Positions 33,385 through 43,005 of a stretch of DNA of 64,000 nucleotides are shown here, one piece after another. A program made the position numbers and the translations under genes. Under the pieces are notes generated by a model. It saw only the letters and a list, made by a program, of their open reading frames with translations. It had not been told where the DNA came from and did no database searches. The stretch covers positions 32,581 to 96,580 of the forward strand of contig NZ_JAUYZJ010000021.1 of the NCBI RefSeq assembly GCF_030700285.1, read 5' to 3'. Within the stretch, counting starts at the first letter, position 1, and every line of letters starts with the position of its first letter. The DNA is from Methylobacterium sp. NEAU K. Lineage in GTDB: Bacteria > Pseudomonadota > Alphaproteobacteria > Rhizobiales > Beijerinckiaceae.

Positions 33385-34275
33385 ATGTTCGATTTCAGCC
33401 AGCTCCGGTGCTTCGTCGCCGTCGCGGAGGAACTGCATTTCGGGCGCGCGGCCGCCCGGCTGAACATGACGCAGCCGCCCCTGTCGCGGCAGATCCAGGT
33501 GCTGGAGCGGATCCTCGACGTGCAGCTCCTGGAGCGCACCAGCCGCTCCGTCCGGTTGACCGCGGCCGGGCGGAGCTTCCTGCCCGAGGCCCAGCGCATC
33601 CTGCGGCTCGCCGAGACCGCGACCCAGGTCACCCGGCAGGTCGCGGCCGGGCGCGCGGGCGTCCTGAAGCTCGGCTTCACCGCGGCCTCGGCCTACGACT
33701 TCCTGCCGCGCCTCGTCACCGCGCTCCGGCGGACGCTGCCCGATGTCACGCTCTCCCTGCGCGAGATGGTGAGCAAAGATCAGATCGAGGATCTGCTCGC
33801 CGGACGCATCGACGCCGCCCTGGTGCGGCCGCCGGTCACGCATCCGGACCTGATCGCCGTCCGGGCCCTGGCCGAGCCGCTCGTGGTGGCGCTCCCGGCC
33901 GGGAATCCCCTGGCCGCGCGCGAGCATCTCACCCCCGGCGATCTCGGACGCGAACCAATCATCGCCTACGCGCCGAACGAGGCCCGCTACTTCCACGACC
34001 TCGTCCTCGGCCTGTTCGCCGAGGCCGAGATCCAGCCCCGGATCGTGCAGCATCTGACCCAGATCCACGCGATCCTGGCCCTGGTCCGGGCCGCGCTCGG
34101 GATCGCCCTGGTGCCGGCGGCGGCCGAACGCCTGCGCTTCGAGGGCGTCGTGTTCCGGCCCCTGCTGCTGCCCGCCCCGCGACCGGCCGAGCTGTTCCTG
34201 GCCTGGCGGCGGGACGCGGACGATCCGCTGATCGCGCCGCTGGTCTCGATCGTCACGGAGATGCACGCGGCCTGA
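33385..34275 (+). CDS. LysR family transcriptional regulator
   Basis: 296 residues. The winged HTH (1-60) reads FDFSQLRCFVAVAEELHFGR AAARLNMTQPPLSRQIQVLE, and the LysR substrate domain follows from about residue 90 (GVLKLGFTAASAYDFLPRLV). A GGGGAGGA ribosome-binding site precedes the ATG. It lies 111 bases upstream of the aldolase gene on the same strand, so it probably controls the aldolase-galactarate dehydratase pair, with galactarate or a breakdown product as likely effector (inference). Confidence 0.93.
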   Translation: MFDFSQLRCFVAVAEELHFGRAAARLNMTQPPLSRQIQVLERILDVQLLERTSRSVRLTAAGRSFLPEAQRILRLAETATQVTRQVAAGRAGVLKLGFTAASAYDFLPRLVTALRRTLPDVTLSLREMVSKDQIEDLLAGRIDAALVRPPVTHPDLIAVRALAEPLVVALPAGNPLAAREHLTPGDLGREPIIAYAPNEARYFHDLVLGLFAEAEIQPRIVQHLTQIHAILALVRAALGIALVPAAAERLRFEGVVFRPLLLPAPRPAELFLAWRRDADDPLIAPLVSIVTEMHAA

Positions 34276-34386
34276 ACGATGCCGGCGCCGCATCGATCGA
34301 TCCAGCCTTTGGCTTTGACCCCGGAGGGGAAGGCTGCGCGTGATGGCGGACGTCCGCGCCGCCTCGGCGCGCCGGGAGGGATCGCG

Positions 34387-35157
34387 ATGGACCGCCTCAC
34401 CAACCGCTTCAAGGCGGCCCTCGCGGAGGGGCGCCAGCAGATCGGCCTGTGGTGCAGCCTCGCCAGCCCGATCTCCACGGAAATCGTCGCCGGCGCCGGC
34501 TTGGATTGGCTGCTCCTCGACATGGAGCACTCGGCCAACGACCTTCGGGACATCTACGCCCAGCTCCAGGCGATGATGGAGAACGCCACCCATCCGATGG
34601 TGCGGGTACCGAGCGACGATGCCGTCACCATCAAGCGCGTCCTCGACGCGGGGGCGCAGTCGCTGATGGTCCCCAACGTCGATGATGCCGAGCAGGCCCG
34701 GCGGGTCGTCGCGGCGACGCGCTACGCGCCCCGCGGCCTGCGCGGCTTCTCGCAGGCGCCCCGCGCCGCCCGGTTCGGCCGCATCCCCGATTACCACGCC
34801 CGCTGCGAGGCCGAACTCTTCGTGGCGGTGCAGATCGAATCGCGCCGGGCCCTGGACAATCTGGAGGCGATCGCCGGCGTCGAGGGCGTGGACGGTCTGT
34901 TCATCGGGCCGGGCGACCTCTCCACCAGCCTGGGTTATCTCGGCCAGCAGGGCCACCCGGAGGTGGTCCGCACCATCGAGGAGGCGGTCGCCCGCATCGT
35001 GAAGGCCGGCAAGCATGCCGGCATCCTCACGCCGAACGAGGAGCTGGCCCGTCGCTATATGGCCGCCGGCACCCGCTTCACCGCGGTCGGATCGGATCTG
35101 GGTCTGCTGGCACGCGGTGCCGAGGCACTGGCCGCGCGCATTCGGTCCGGCGTCTGA
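34387..35157 (+). CDS. HpcH/HpaI aldolase, probably 2-dehydro-3-deoxyglucarate aldolase
   Basis: 256-residue class II metal-dependent aldolase. Family marks: IGLWCSLASPISTEIVAGAG, WLLLDMEHSANDL (base histidine), VRVPSDD, AVQIESRRALDNLEAIA (metal Glu) and FIGPGDLSTSLGYLGQQGHP (metal Asp). Because the next gene is galactarate dehydratase, the natural reaction is probably cleavage of 5-keto-4-deoxyglucarate to pyruvate and tartronate semialdehyde, as by GarL. The start is the ATG before DRLTNRFKAAL; the GGGAGGGATCGCG upstream contains the ribosome-binding site. Confidence 0.9.
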   Translation: MDRLTNRFKAALAEGRQQIGLWCSLASPISTEIVAGAGLDWLLLDMEHSANDLRDIYAQLQAMMENATHPMVRVPSDDAVTIKRVLDAGAQSLMVPNVDDAEQARRVVAATRYAPRGLRGFSQAPRAARFGRIPDYHARCEAELFVAVQIESRRALDNLEAIAGVEGVDGLFIGPGDLSTSLGYLGQQGHPEVVRTIEEAVARIVKAGKHAGILTPNEELARRYMAAGTRFTAVGSDLGLLARGAEALAARIRSGV

Positions 35158-35180
35158 TCGCCACGGCGGGGGAGCATCCG

Positions 35181-36749
35181 ATGCCGGCCGAGATCAAAGC
35201 CCCGACCCGCGCGCGCCCGGCCGGGGACGTGCCGCGCACGATCCGCCTGAGCGCGTGCGACAACGTCGCCATCGTGGTCAACGCCTTCGGGCTGCCCGCC
35301 GGCACGGTCTTCCCAGACGGGCTGGAACTCGTCGAGTTCGTGCCGGAGGGCCACAAGGTCGCGCTCGTGGACATTCCGGAGGGCGGGGCGGTGCGCCGCT
35401 ACGGCGAGGTGGTGGGCATCGCCACCCGGGCGATCCCGCGCGGCGCCTGGGTGGAGGAATCCCGGGTCGCGACGCCGGTCGCCCCCGCCCTCGAGACCCT
35501 GGATCTCGCCACCCGCGTGCCGGCACCCCTGCCCCCGCTCGACGGCTACACGTTCGAGGGCTACCGCAACCCGGACGGGTCGGTGGGCACCAAGAACATC
35601 CTGGCGATCTCGATCAGCGTGCAATGCGTCGCCGGCACCCTCGACGTGGCGATCCGGCGGATCAAGCAGGAGCTGCTGCCGCGCTTTCCCAATGTCGACG
35701 ACGTGGTCGGCCTGACCCATGCCTATGGCTGCGGCGTCGCCATCAATGCCCCCGAGGCCGTGATCTCGATCCGGACCCTCCAGAGCCTGGCCCGGAACCC
35801 CAATTTCGGCGGCGAAGTCATGGTCGTTGGGCTTGGCTGCGAGAAGCTCGTCTCGGAGCGGCTCCTGCCGGACGGCACGGAGCCCGGGGTCGGGGTGGTG
35901 CGCCTCCAGGACGAGCGCCACCGGGGCTTCTCGGCGATGATCGACAGCATCCTGGCGATGGCGGAGGCGCGCCTGGAGGTGCTGAACCGGCGCCGGCGCG
36001 AGACCTGTCCGGCTGCCGACCTCGTGGTCGGGCTGCAATGCGGCGGCAGCGACGCCTTCTCGGGCGTCACCGCCAACCCGGCGCTCGGCTTCGCGGCCGA
36101 CCTCCTCGTGCGCTGCGGTGCCACGGTCATGTTCTCGGAAGTGACGGAGGTGCGCGACGCGATCCACCTCCTGACCCCCCGGGCGAAGACTCCGGAGGTC
36201 GCGCAGGCGCTGATCCGCGAGATGGCGTGGTACGATGCCTATCTCGCCAAGGGCGAGGCCGACCGCCGGGCCAACCCCTCCCCCGGCAACAAGAAGGGCG
36301 GCCTCAACAACATCGTCGAGAAGGCCCTGGGCTCGGTGGCCAAGTCCGGCACGGGCGCGATCTCCGGGGTGCTGGCGCCGGGCGAGCGCGTGCGCGAGAA
36401 GGGGCTGATCTTCGCCGCGACCCCGGCCAGCGACTTCGTCTGCGGCACACTCCAGCTCGCCTCGGGCATCACCCTCCAGGTGTTCTCCACCGGCCGCGGC
36501 ACGCCCTACGGCCTCGCCCAGGCCCCGGTGATCAAGGTCGCGACCCGCACGGAACTCGCCGAGCGCTGGTCCGACCTGATCGACCTCGATGCCGGCCGCA
36601 TCGCAACCGGCGCGGCCACGATCGAGCAGGTCGGCTGGGAGCTGTTCCACCTGATCCTCGACGTGGCGAGCGGGCGCACGCGGCCCTGGTCCGACCGATG
36701 GGGCCTGTTCAACGACCTGACCCTATTCAATCCCGCCCCGATCACCTGA
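35181..36749 (+). CDS. garD: Galactarate dehydratase
   Basis: Removes water from galactarate (mucate) to give 5-keto-4-deoxyglucarate. 522 residues, as for E. coli GarD (523). The N-terminal SAF domain (about 20-110: RLSACDNVAIVVNAFGLPAG) is followed by the UxaA-type core: GTKNILAISISVQCVAGTLD, HAYGCGVAIN, LGCEKL and GLQCGGSDAFSGVTANPALG, the cysteine-rich iron-binding set. It lies 23 bases after the aldolase gene in one operon. Completing the pathway would need tartronate semialdehyde reductase and a uptake system, neither seen here. Confidence 0.95.
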   Translation: MPAEIKAPTRARPAGDVPRTIRLSACDNVAIVVNAFGLPAGTVFPDGLELVEFVPEGHKVALVDIPEGGAVRRYGEVVGIATRAIPRGAWVEESRVATPVAPALETLDLATRVPAPLPPLDGYTFEGYRNPDGSVGTKNILAISISVQCVAGTLDVAIRRIKQELLPRFPNVDDVVGLTHAYGCGVAINAPEAVISIRTLQSLARNPNFGGEVMVVGLGCEKLVSERLLPDGTEPGVGVVRLQDERHRGFSAMIDSILAMAEARLEVLNRRRRETCPAADLVVGLQCGGSDAFSGVTANPALGFAADLLVRCGATVMFSEVTEVRDAIHLLTPRAKTPEVAQALIREMAWYDAYLAKGEADRRANPSPGNKKGGLNNIVEKALGSVAKSGTGAISGVLAPGERVREKGLIFAATPASDFVCGTLQLASGITLQVFSTGRGTPYGLAQAPVIKVATRTELAERWSDLIDLDAGRIATGAATIEQVGWELFHLILDVASGRTRPWSDRWGLFNDLTLFNPAPIT

Positions 36750-36829
36750 GACCGGGCGCCCGCGACGGGGGCATGCGTTCCGCGTCATCGTCAGCTTGGC
36801 CGGACCCTGGTAGGCAGCCGGCGACAGAC

Positions 36830-38041
36830 ATGCCGCTCCCGATTCCCACCCCCCGGGCCGTGCTCTTCCGCTTGCACTGGGCGCTGGGCCTCACCGCCGG
36901 TCTCGTTCTCGCGCTGATGGGCCTGACCGGGGCCCTGATGAGCTACGAGGAGGCGATCACGGCCTTCGCCAACCGCGACCGGTTGACGGTGGCTGTGGGC
37001 GAGCGGCAGGCACTCCCCCCCGCTTCCCTGGCGGCCCGCATCGACGCGCAGGCCAGCGGGCGCCGGGTGAACGCGCTCACCCTGTCGGACGACCCGGGCG
37101 CGAGCGTCCATGTCCGCTTCGCCCGCGATCCGGAGACCCGCGCGCGGCCGCCCTCGGTCTATGCCAACCCCTATGACGGCGCGGTGCTCGGCCCGGTGCG
37201 CCTGGAGGCGGCCTTGGCGACGGTGCGGGACCTGCACCGCTGGCTGCTGATCCCCGGCGGGGCCAAGGGCTGGGGCGGCACCGTCACGGGCGCCTGCACG
37301 CTGGCGCTGATCGCCTTCCTGGCCACGGGCCTCTACCTGCGCTGGCCCAAGGTCCATCGCTGGCGGATCTGGCTCAAGCCGAGCCTGTCGCGGCCGGGGC
37401 GCCCGCGCTGGTGGTCGCTGCACGCCGTGGCCGGGACGTGGCTCGCGCCCGTCTACCTCGTCATCGCGCTCACCGGCCTGACCTGGTCCTACCCGGCGTT
37501 CAAGGACGGCGCCACGTGGCTGCTCGCCGGCACGACGGACGCGGAGAAGCCCGGGCGCGCGCCCGGTCGCAAGCGCATGGCCGAAGGGCAGGCCGACGCG
37601 TCCGAACCTGCGGCCCTCGACCGGGCCTGGGCGGCGTTCCGGGCCGGAGAGGGGCGCGAGGCGGGCTTGGCGATCCTGACCCTGCCGGAGCCCGACGCGA
37701 AGGCGATCCGGATCCGCTGGTTGCCCCGGGGCGTCGACGCGCCGAGCGCCCGCAACGAGGCGCGTTACGACGCCGCCACGGGCGCGCTGCTCTCCGCCGC
37801 GCGCGCCGCCGACACGCCGCTCGGGCGGCGCATCCTCGACAACATCCTGGAGGTGCATCGCGGCCGCTTCTTCGGCGACGTGTTCGCCCTGCTGTTCTGC
37901 CTTGCGGCGCTCGCCATGCCGGGCTTCGCGGCGACCGGTCTGGTCCTCTACGGGCTGCGCCGCCGTGCGGGCGCCCGGCACCGGGCCGGCGATCCTGTCG
38001 CCCGCCCTCCGCGGGGCGAATCCCTGAAGCGGGCGCTGTGA
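36830..38041 (+). CDS. PepSY-associated membrane protein
   Basis: 403 residues of the PepSY_TM family: four membrane helices, RLHWALGLTAGLVLALMGLT at the N-terminus, GCTLALIAFLATGLYLRWP-like segment near 160, LAPVYLVIALTGLTWSYPAF near 205 and FALLFCLAALAMPGFAATGL at the end, with a periplasmic PepSY part between. Conserved His in HW, LHRWL, SLHAVAG and EVHRGRFFG could carry heme. This family is often coupled to TonB-dependent siderophore receptors and proposed to reduce ferri-siderophores. It is convergent with such a receptor 24 bases away. Confidence 0.87.
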   Translation: MPLPIPTPRAVLFRLHWALGLTAGLVLALMGLTGALMSYEEAITAFANRDRLTVAVGERQALPPASLAARIDAQASGRRVNALTLSDDPGASVHVRFARDPETRARPPSVYANPYDGAVLGPVRLEAALATVRDLHRWLLIPGGAKGWGGTVTGACTLALIAFLATGLYLRWPKVHRWRIWLKPSLSRPGRPRWWSLHAVAGTWLAPVYLVIALTGLTWSYPAFKDGATWLLAGTTDAEKPGRAPGRKRMAEGQADASEPAALDRAWAAFRAGEGREAGLAILTLPEPDAKAIRIRWLPRGVDAPSARNEARYDAATGALLSAARAADTPLGRRILDNILEVHRGRFFGDVFALLFCLAALAMPGFAATGLVLYGLRRRAGARHRAGDPVARPPRGESLKRAL

Positions 38042-38065
38042 CCGCCGGCACCCGGGCGGCCCGGC

Positions 38066-40249
38066 TCAGAGCCGCGCGGTGATCGTCGCCAGCACCGAGA
38101 GCGGCGCGCCGGGCTGGTTGTTGAACTGGTTGAAGGGCTGCTCGATGTAGCGCCGGTCGGTCAGGTTGCGCGCGTTGATCGAGAACCGGGCATGGTCGTT
38201 GAGGTCGTAGAACACGGCCGCATCGAGCCGGGCGTAACCGCCCACCGAGTAGCTGTTGTTCAGGTCGCCGGCGCGCCGGCCGACATAGGTGATCCCGGCC
38301 CCGACGTTCCAGCCGAGCAGAAGGCCCTCCTGGAACTGATAGGTTGACCAGATGCTGCCGCTGAAGGCCGGCGCCCCCACCAGCCGGTTGCCGACCGCGA
38401 AGGTGGTGTCCCGGGTGATCCGCGCATCAAGGAAGCTGATCCCGCCGATGACCTTCCAGCCCGGCAGGATCTGGCCGGCGAGGTCGGCCTCGACGCCCTC
38501 GGAGCGCTGCTGCCCGGTGATCACGGAATAAGTGGTGTTGACCGGGTCGGCGGCGGAGACGTTGTTGCGGGTGATCCGGAAGGCCGCCGCGGACAGGGTC
38601 AGATCGGGGGTCAGGTCCAGCCGGCTGCCGATCTCGTACTGCTCGCCGGTCTCGGGAGGCGGGTTGGCGACGTTGAGGACGTTGTCGATCTGCGGCTTGA
38701 ACGAGGTCGAGTAGCTCGCATAAAGGGTCAGCGGCTCGACCGGGCGGTAGATCAGGCCGACGCGCGGCGAGGTGCCCGACAGCTCCTGATTGGGCGGGAT
38801 CGCGCGCGACGTCAGTGTCCGGTTGAAGTAGTACTGCGTGCCGGTATCGTAGCGGACGCCGACCAGGAGTTGCAGGCCCAGACCCAGATCGATCTGGTCC
38901 TGGACGTAGAGGCCGTTCAGCTCGTTCTTCTGCTTCAGGTCGCCCTGCAATTGCAGGCCCACGAGGGCTGCCCCGAAGGCCGGGTTCTGGAAGCTCACCG
39001 ACGGGTAGTTGGTGCTCTGCGTCGTGTAGGAGTGCCGGTAGCCGTTGGTGTACTCGACCCCGGCCAGCACGGTGTGCCGGAAGCCCAGCAGGTCGAACTT
39101 GGCCACGACCTCGGTCTGGCTGTCCACGGCGGCGTAGGTCGAGTAGCCCGCGGTCTCGCGCCGGGTCACCATGGTCTTGGTATTGTTCAGTCCTGTGGCG
39201 CGGGTCGCCAGGAAGTTGAAGCCGCCCCATTGGGCGTTGAGAACTTCGCGCAGGGTGATGTTGGCGTTGACGTCGTGCTCGACCTTCAGCAGGCCGAAAT
39301 TCGCGGTGCTGTTGTAGCGGGAGAAGGGCTCGCCGTAATAGCGCGCGACATTGTCGAGCGGCACGCGGCCGTTCCGGGCGACGAGCCCCTCGTCGTACTG
39401 CGTATCCAGTCGGGTGAACTCGCCGATGAACGAGACCCGTGTGTCCGGGCTCGGGTTCCACGTGAAGGCCGGCGCCACGAAGGTCCGGGAATTGTCCCGG
39501 CCGTCGAAATTGCGGAAGGTCGGGTCGGACTGCCCGGCGAAGCTGACGCGCCCGGCGAGGCCGTCCACCCCCTCGATCGCGCTCGACACCGAGCCCTGCA
39601 CCCGCCGGAAGCCGAAGCTGCCGGCCTGCAGGTTGATGTCGCCGGACGGCACCAGAGTCGGCTGCCGGGTGACGATGTTGATCAGCCCGCCGGGATCGCC
39701 GCGCCCGTACAGCACCGAGGCCGGACCTTTGAGCACCTCGATCCGCTCCACGTCGGCGAGATCACGGGTGACGGTGGAGAAGGTGCCCGCCTGGTTCAGC
39801 AGCACGCCGTCGATGGCGTAGGTCTGAGTGCGGAAGCCGCGGATGATGAAGGTGTCGCTCCGGCCCTGGATCGTGCCTCCGGGCTGGACGCTGCTGACGT
39901 TCTGCAGGGCATCGCCCAGGCGGATGTCCTGCTGATCGACCAGCACGTCTCGGGGTACCACCTGCACCGATTGCGGCGTGTCGCGCAGGGGCGTGTCTGT
40001 CCGGGTCGCTGTGGCCGAGCGCGTGGCGCGGTAGCCGACGACCGGCCCACCCGCCCGCTCGGCCGCGGGGCCTGTGCCGGTGACGCTCAGTTCCGAGAGG
40101 ACGACCTCGTCCAGGGCCGAATCGGATTGCGCATGAACCACAGTCGTCGATGCGAAGAGCAGGGCGATGGTCAGTCCAGTCAGTCTATTGACGCCGCATG
40201 CGCTGTCGAATTCTCCGACATCTACGCGGTTGTCGTGGTCATGTGGCAT
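38066..40249 (-). CDS. TonB-dependent siderophore receptor
   Basis: 727-residue outer-membrane channel of the FhuA/FoxA class. A signal region (LTIALLFASTTVVHAQ) follows an unusually long polar lead of 24 residues. The TonB box is probably DEVVLSELSVTG. The plug domain begins DTPLRDTPQSVQVVPRDVLV, and YGRGDPGGLINIVTRQP is the conserved plug end. The barrel covers the rest and ends LSVLATITARL rather than in the usual aromatic residue. It likely imports a ferric hydroxamate-type siderophore. An AT-rich inverted element lies just upstream of the start. Confidence 0.93.
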   Translation of the reverse strand: MPHDHDNRVDVGEFDSACGVNRLTGLTIALLFASTTVVHAQSDSALDEVVLSELSVTGTGPAAERAGGPVVGYRATRSATATRTDTPLRDTPQSVQVVPRDVLVDQQDIRLGDALQNVSSVQPGGTIQGRSDTFIIRGFRTQTYAIDGVLLNQAGTFSTVTRDLADVERIEVLKGPASVLYGRGDPGGLINIVTRQPTLVPSGDINLQAGSFGFRRVQGSVSSAIEGVDGLAGRVSFAGQSDPTFRNFDGRDNSRTFVAPAFTWNPSPDTRVSFIGEFTRLDTQYDEGLVARNGRVPLDNVARYYGEPFSRYNSTANFGLLKVEHDVNANITLREVLNAQWGGFNFLATRATGLNNTKTMVTRRETAGYSTYAAVDSQTEVVAKFDLLGFRHTVLAGVEYTNGYRHSYTTQSTNYPSVSFQNPAFGAALVGLQLQGDLKQKNELNGLYVQDQIDLGLGLQLLVGVRYDTGTQYYFNRTLTSRAIPPNQELSGTSPRVGLIYRPVEPLTLYASYSTSFKPQIDNVLNVANPPPETGEQYEIGSRLDLTPDLTLSAAAFRITRNNVSAADPVNTTYSVITGQQRSEGVEADLAGQILPGWKVIGGISFLDARITRDTTFAVGNRLVGAPAFSGSIWSTYQFQEGLLLGWNVGAGITYVGRRAGDLNNSYSVGGYARLDAAVFYDLNDHARFSINARNLTDRRYIEQPFNQFNNQPGAPLSVLATITARL

Positions 40250-40252
40250 AGA

Positions 40253-40270
40253 TTTTAGTCGTTCTTAAAA
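40253..40270 (-). promoter_or_regulatory. Possible iron-responsive (ICE-like) element
   Basis: TTTTAGTCGTTCTTAAAA sits 4 bases upstream of the receptor start. It loosely resembles the rhizobial Irr iron-control element (TTTAGAA-N3-TTCTAAA) with several mismatches. The position is closer to the start codon than usual; the surrounding 200 bases are the most AT-rich of this part. Confidence 0.25.
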
Positions 40271-40464
40271 AGATCATCGCCACACGGCGTGCCGAATCTT
40301 AGCGTGCAGCGACGGGATTGTTTCAATGCTCGACGGGGATTGAGGACTGAAAAATCGCAGTGACTTGCCGTACGTGGCTGGCGAGCCACATAATAGCATT
40401 GGAATAACTCAAAGCTGTTTCGTTTTGGCTTACTGAAACGTGTGCGCGTCTAGCCTGTACACGT

Positions 40465-40959
40465 TCAGAGGGAGAACTGGCGCGGCTGGGCCGCCTGCCC
40501 GTCCGAGGTCCGGGCCTTCGGGCCCGTCACAGCCCATTCGGGATCCGATCGGGGCCCGTCCGGCATGTCGGTCGCGGCCCGCAAGTGGCCGGGATCGAGA
40601 CTCGTCACCCGCCCCCAGGTCTGCGTGCCGCGCAGCACGGCGAGCAGGCAGCCGCGCACCGAGAGCCCGGCGGTCTCGCTCCAGATCGACACGTCGTCGG
40701 ACTTGCCGCTGTCGCCGCTTAAGATCTTGCCGATAGCGGCCTTCCGCGTCCGGACTCAGGCCGAGGATCATCTGGTGGCCGAGCAGAGGGCGTGCCTGCC
40801 GGCGCGGATCCGGGCTGGCCTGTCCAGAGGTCCCCGTCCCTTGTCGTGCTTCGGATTGCGCCAGACGACGGCGCAGCACCGGTGCGCGTGGTCGGGGCCG
40901 CATGGTTCGGTCCGAACGCGGGCACGCCCGTCCTCGGTGAGCCAGGTGCCCGTCGCGCC
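40465..40959 (-). pseudogene. Frameshifted DUF2147 gene
   Basis: Read on the minus strand, three successive frames join into one DUF2147 domain: frame one ATGTWLTEDGRARVRTEPCG then VVWRNPKHDKG; frame two SPDPRRQARPLLGHQMILGL then SPDAEGRY; frame three KILSGDSGKSDDVSIWSETA then LSVRGCLLAVLRGTQTWGRV. The conserved GTW(L/R)TEDG opening and RGC...TWxR ending are clear. At least two frame changes break it, and no signal peptide or start remains. DUF2147 proteins are normally exported and of unknown function. Confidence 0.78.
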
Positions 40960-41154
40960 ATCTCGCTCGCGCGGGACTCGCGCCCGTGTGACCAGCTCGG
41001 CGCGTCACCGCGAAATGCCGCCGGTCGCGCGATCGTTCGGACCGGAGCGCGCCGTTCCCAGGCGCCGGCGCATCTTTGGCCGATGCGCTCGGGCTGCCCA
41101 AGACCCTTCATCCGACACCGCGGGCCCTACCTCGGCCTCGGAGAGAGTGCGGCC

Positions 41155-43005
41155 TCAGGCGTGCCCGGCCGGCTTCAAAGCCCCGGTCCGGTCGTGGAAA
41201 TCCGGCCCGTTCACCGTCCGGGCCACATGCCCGGCCCGGATCAGGTAGTCGCCGAAATGCTCGCCGGGATTCCGGCCTTTCGCGTAGTCGGCAAATAATG
41301 GGTCCAGGGTGTCCCGGATCTCCGAGGCCGCCACGTCCTCCTTGTAGAGCTTGCCCAGGCGCGAGCCGTCGAAGGCGGCGCCGAGATAGAGGTGGTAGCG
41401 TTCGGGACCGCGGCCGACGAGGCCGATCTCGGCGATGAACGGCCGGGCGCAGCCGTTCGGGCAGCCGGTGGAGCGGATCGTGATCTCCTCCTCGGCCAGC
41501 CCGTGCGCGGCCAGGCTCTCCTCCAGTTCGGTCATCAGGTCCGGCAGGTAGCGCTCGCTCTCGGCGAGGGCCAGCCCGCAGGTCGGCAGGGCCACGCAGG
41601 CGATGGAGTTGCGGCGCAGCGCCCCCGCGCCCTTGGTCAGACCGTGCTCGTCGACCAGCGCCTCGATCTCGGCCCGCTTCTCCGCCGGGACGTTGGCGAT
41701 GATCACGTTCTGGTTGGCGGTGAGGCGGAAATCCCCCTCGTGCACCTGCGCGATGCGGCGCAGCCCCGAGAGGAATTGCGGGCCGCCCTCGATGTCCTTG
41801 ATCCGGCCGGAGGGGACGTAGAGCGTGAGGTGATGCCGGCCGTCATCGCCCTCGGTCCAGCCGAAGCGGTCGCCGTTGCCGGTGAACGCGAAGGGCTTTG
41901 GCGCGCCGAGCGTCTTGCCGACGCGCTTCTCGACCTCGGCCCGGAAGGCGTCGAGCCCGTAGCGCTCGATCGTGTACTTGAGCCGGGCGTTCTTGCGGTT
42001 CTTGCGGTTGCCCCAGTCGCGCTGGACCGTCATCACGGCCTCGGCGACCTTGATGGCGTCCTCAGGTGCCACGAAGCCCATCACGTCTGCGGTGCGCGGG
42101 AAGGTGTCGGTCTCGCCATGGGTCATGCCCATGCCGCCACCCACCGTGACGTTCCAGCCGGTCACCCGGTTCTGCTCGTCGAGGATCGCGATGAAGCCGA
42201 GATCGTGGGCGAAGATGTCGACCTCGTTCGAGGGCGGCACCGCCACGACGGTCTTGAACTTCCGCGGCAGGTAGGTCCGGCCGTAGACTGGCTCGACCTC
42301 GGACTCCGCCTCGCCGCCGACCACGCGCTCGCCGTCGAGCCAGATCTCGCGCCACGCGCTGGTCTTCGGCAGCAGCGAATCGGATATGTCCTTGGCGAGC
42401 TGGTAGGCTGCCGCGTGGGCGCCGGTCTGGGCCGGGTTCGTCGCCGCCATGACGTTGCGGTTGACGTCGCCGCAGGCCGCGATCGTGTCGAGGAGCGCCG
42501 CGTCGATGGCCGCCATCGTGCGCTTCAGGTTCGACTTGATCACGCCGTGATACTGGAAGGTCTGGCGCGTGGTCGCCCGCAGGGCGCCGCCCGCATAGGT
42601 CACCGCGATGTCGTCCAGGACCAGCCACTGCTTTGGGCTGATCACGCCGCCCGCGATGCGCAGGCGGATCATGAAGCTGTAGGCCTTGTCGAGCTTCTTC
42701 TTGGTCCGCTCGGGGCGCAGGTCGCGGTCGTCCTGCAGGTACATCCCGTGGAATTTCACGAGCTGCCCGTCATCCTCGGAGATCGCCCCGGTGGCATGCT
42801 TCAGCAGGCCGTCCGCGAGCGTGCCGCGGAGATAGCCGCTGGCGATCTTGATGTGCTCGTTCGCCGCGAGCTGGGCCGCGCGCGCAGCCTCCGCGTCGGT
42901 GATCGGCCGCTCGGTGGGCGGGGTCTCGTAGACGCGCTTGGCCGGGCTGGCGGCCGGGACAGAGGCCGGGGTCTCGGCGGCCTCGCGGGGGCTGTGGTCG
43001 TCCAT
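41155..43005 (-). CDS. cysI: Sulfite reductase hemoprotein (nitrite/sulfite reductase)
   Basis: Reduces sulfite to sulfide with siroheme and a [4Fe-4S] cluster. 616 residues. Two ferredoxin-like half domains occur in tandem; cluster and siroheme cysteines lie in SIACVALPTCGLALAE near 470 and STGCPNGCARPF near 513. The siroheme-binding GGALRATTRQTFQYHG and GGMGMTHGETDTFPR are present. The start is the ATG before DDHSPREAAETP; the open frame upstream is not coding. It follows cysJ on the same strand after 152 bases without a gene. Confidence 0.94.
   Translation of the reverse strand: MDDHSPREAAETPASVPAASPAKRVYETPPTERPITDAEAARAAQLAANEHIKIASGYLRGTLADGLLKHATGAISEDDGQLVKFHGMYLQDDRDLRPERTKKKLDKAYSFMIRLRIAGGVISPKQWLVLDDIAVTYAGGALRATTRQTFQYHGVIKSNLKRTMAAIDAALLDTIAACGDVNRNVMAATNPAQTGAHAAAYQLAKDISDSLLPKTSAWREIWLDGERVVGGEAESEVEPVYGRTYLPRKFKTVVAVPPSNEVDIFAHDLGFIAILDEQNRVTGWNVTVGGGMGMTHGETDTFPRTADVMGFVAPEDAIKVAEAVMTVQRDWGNRKNRKNARLKYTIERYGLDAFRAEVEKRVGKTLGAPKPFAFTGNGDRFGWTEGDDGRHHLTLYVPSGRIKDIEGGPQFLSGLRRIAQVHEGDFRLTANQNVIIANVPAEKRAEIEALVDEHGLTKGAGALRRNSIACVALPTCGLALAESERYLPDLMTELEESLAAHGLAEEEITIRSTGCPNGCARPFIAEIGLVGRGPERYHLYLGAAFDGSRLGKLYKEDVAASEIRDTLDPLFADYAKGRNPGEHFGDYLIRAGHVARTVNGPDFHDRTGALKPAGHA

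Noticed and set aside
40430..41101. 223-codon minus-strand frame near 40.4-41.1 kb as an intact gene
   Set aside because: Contains only the middle part of the DUF2147 domain; the domain is spread over three frames, so it is a pseudogene.
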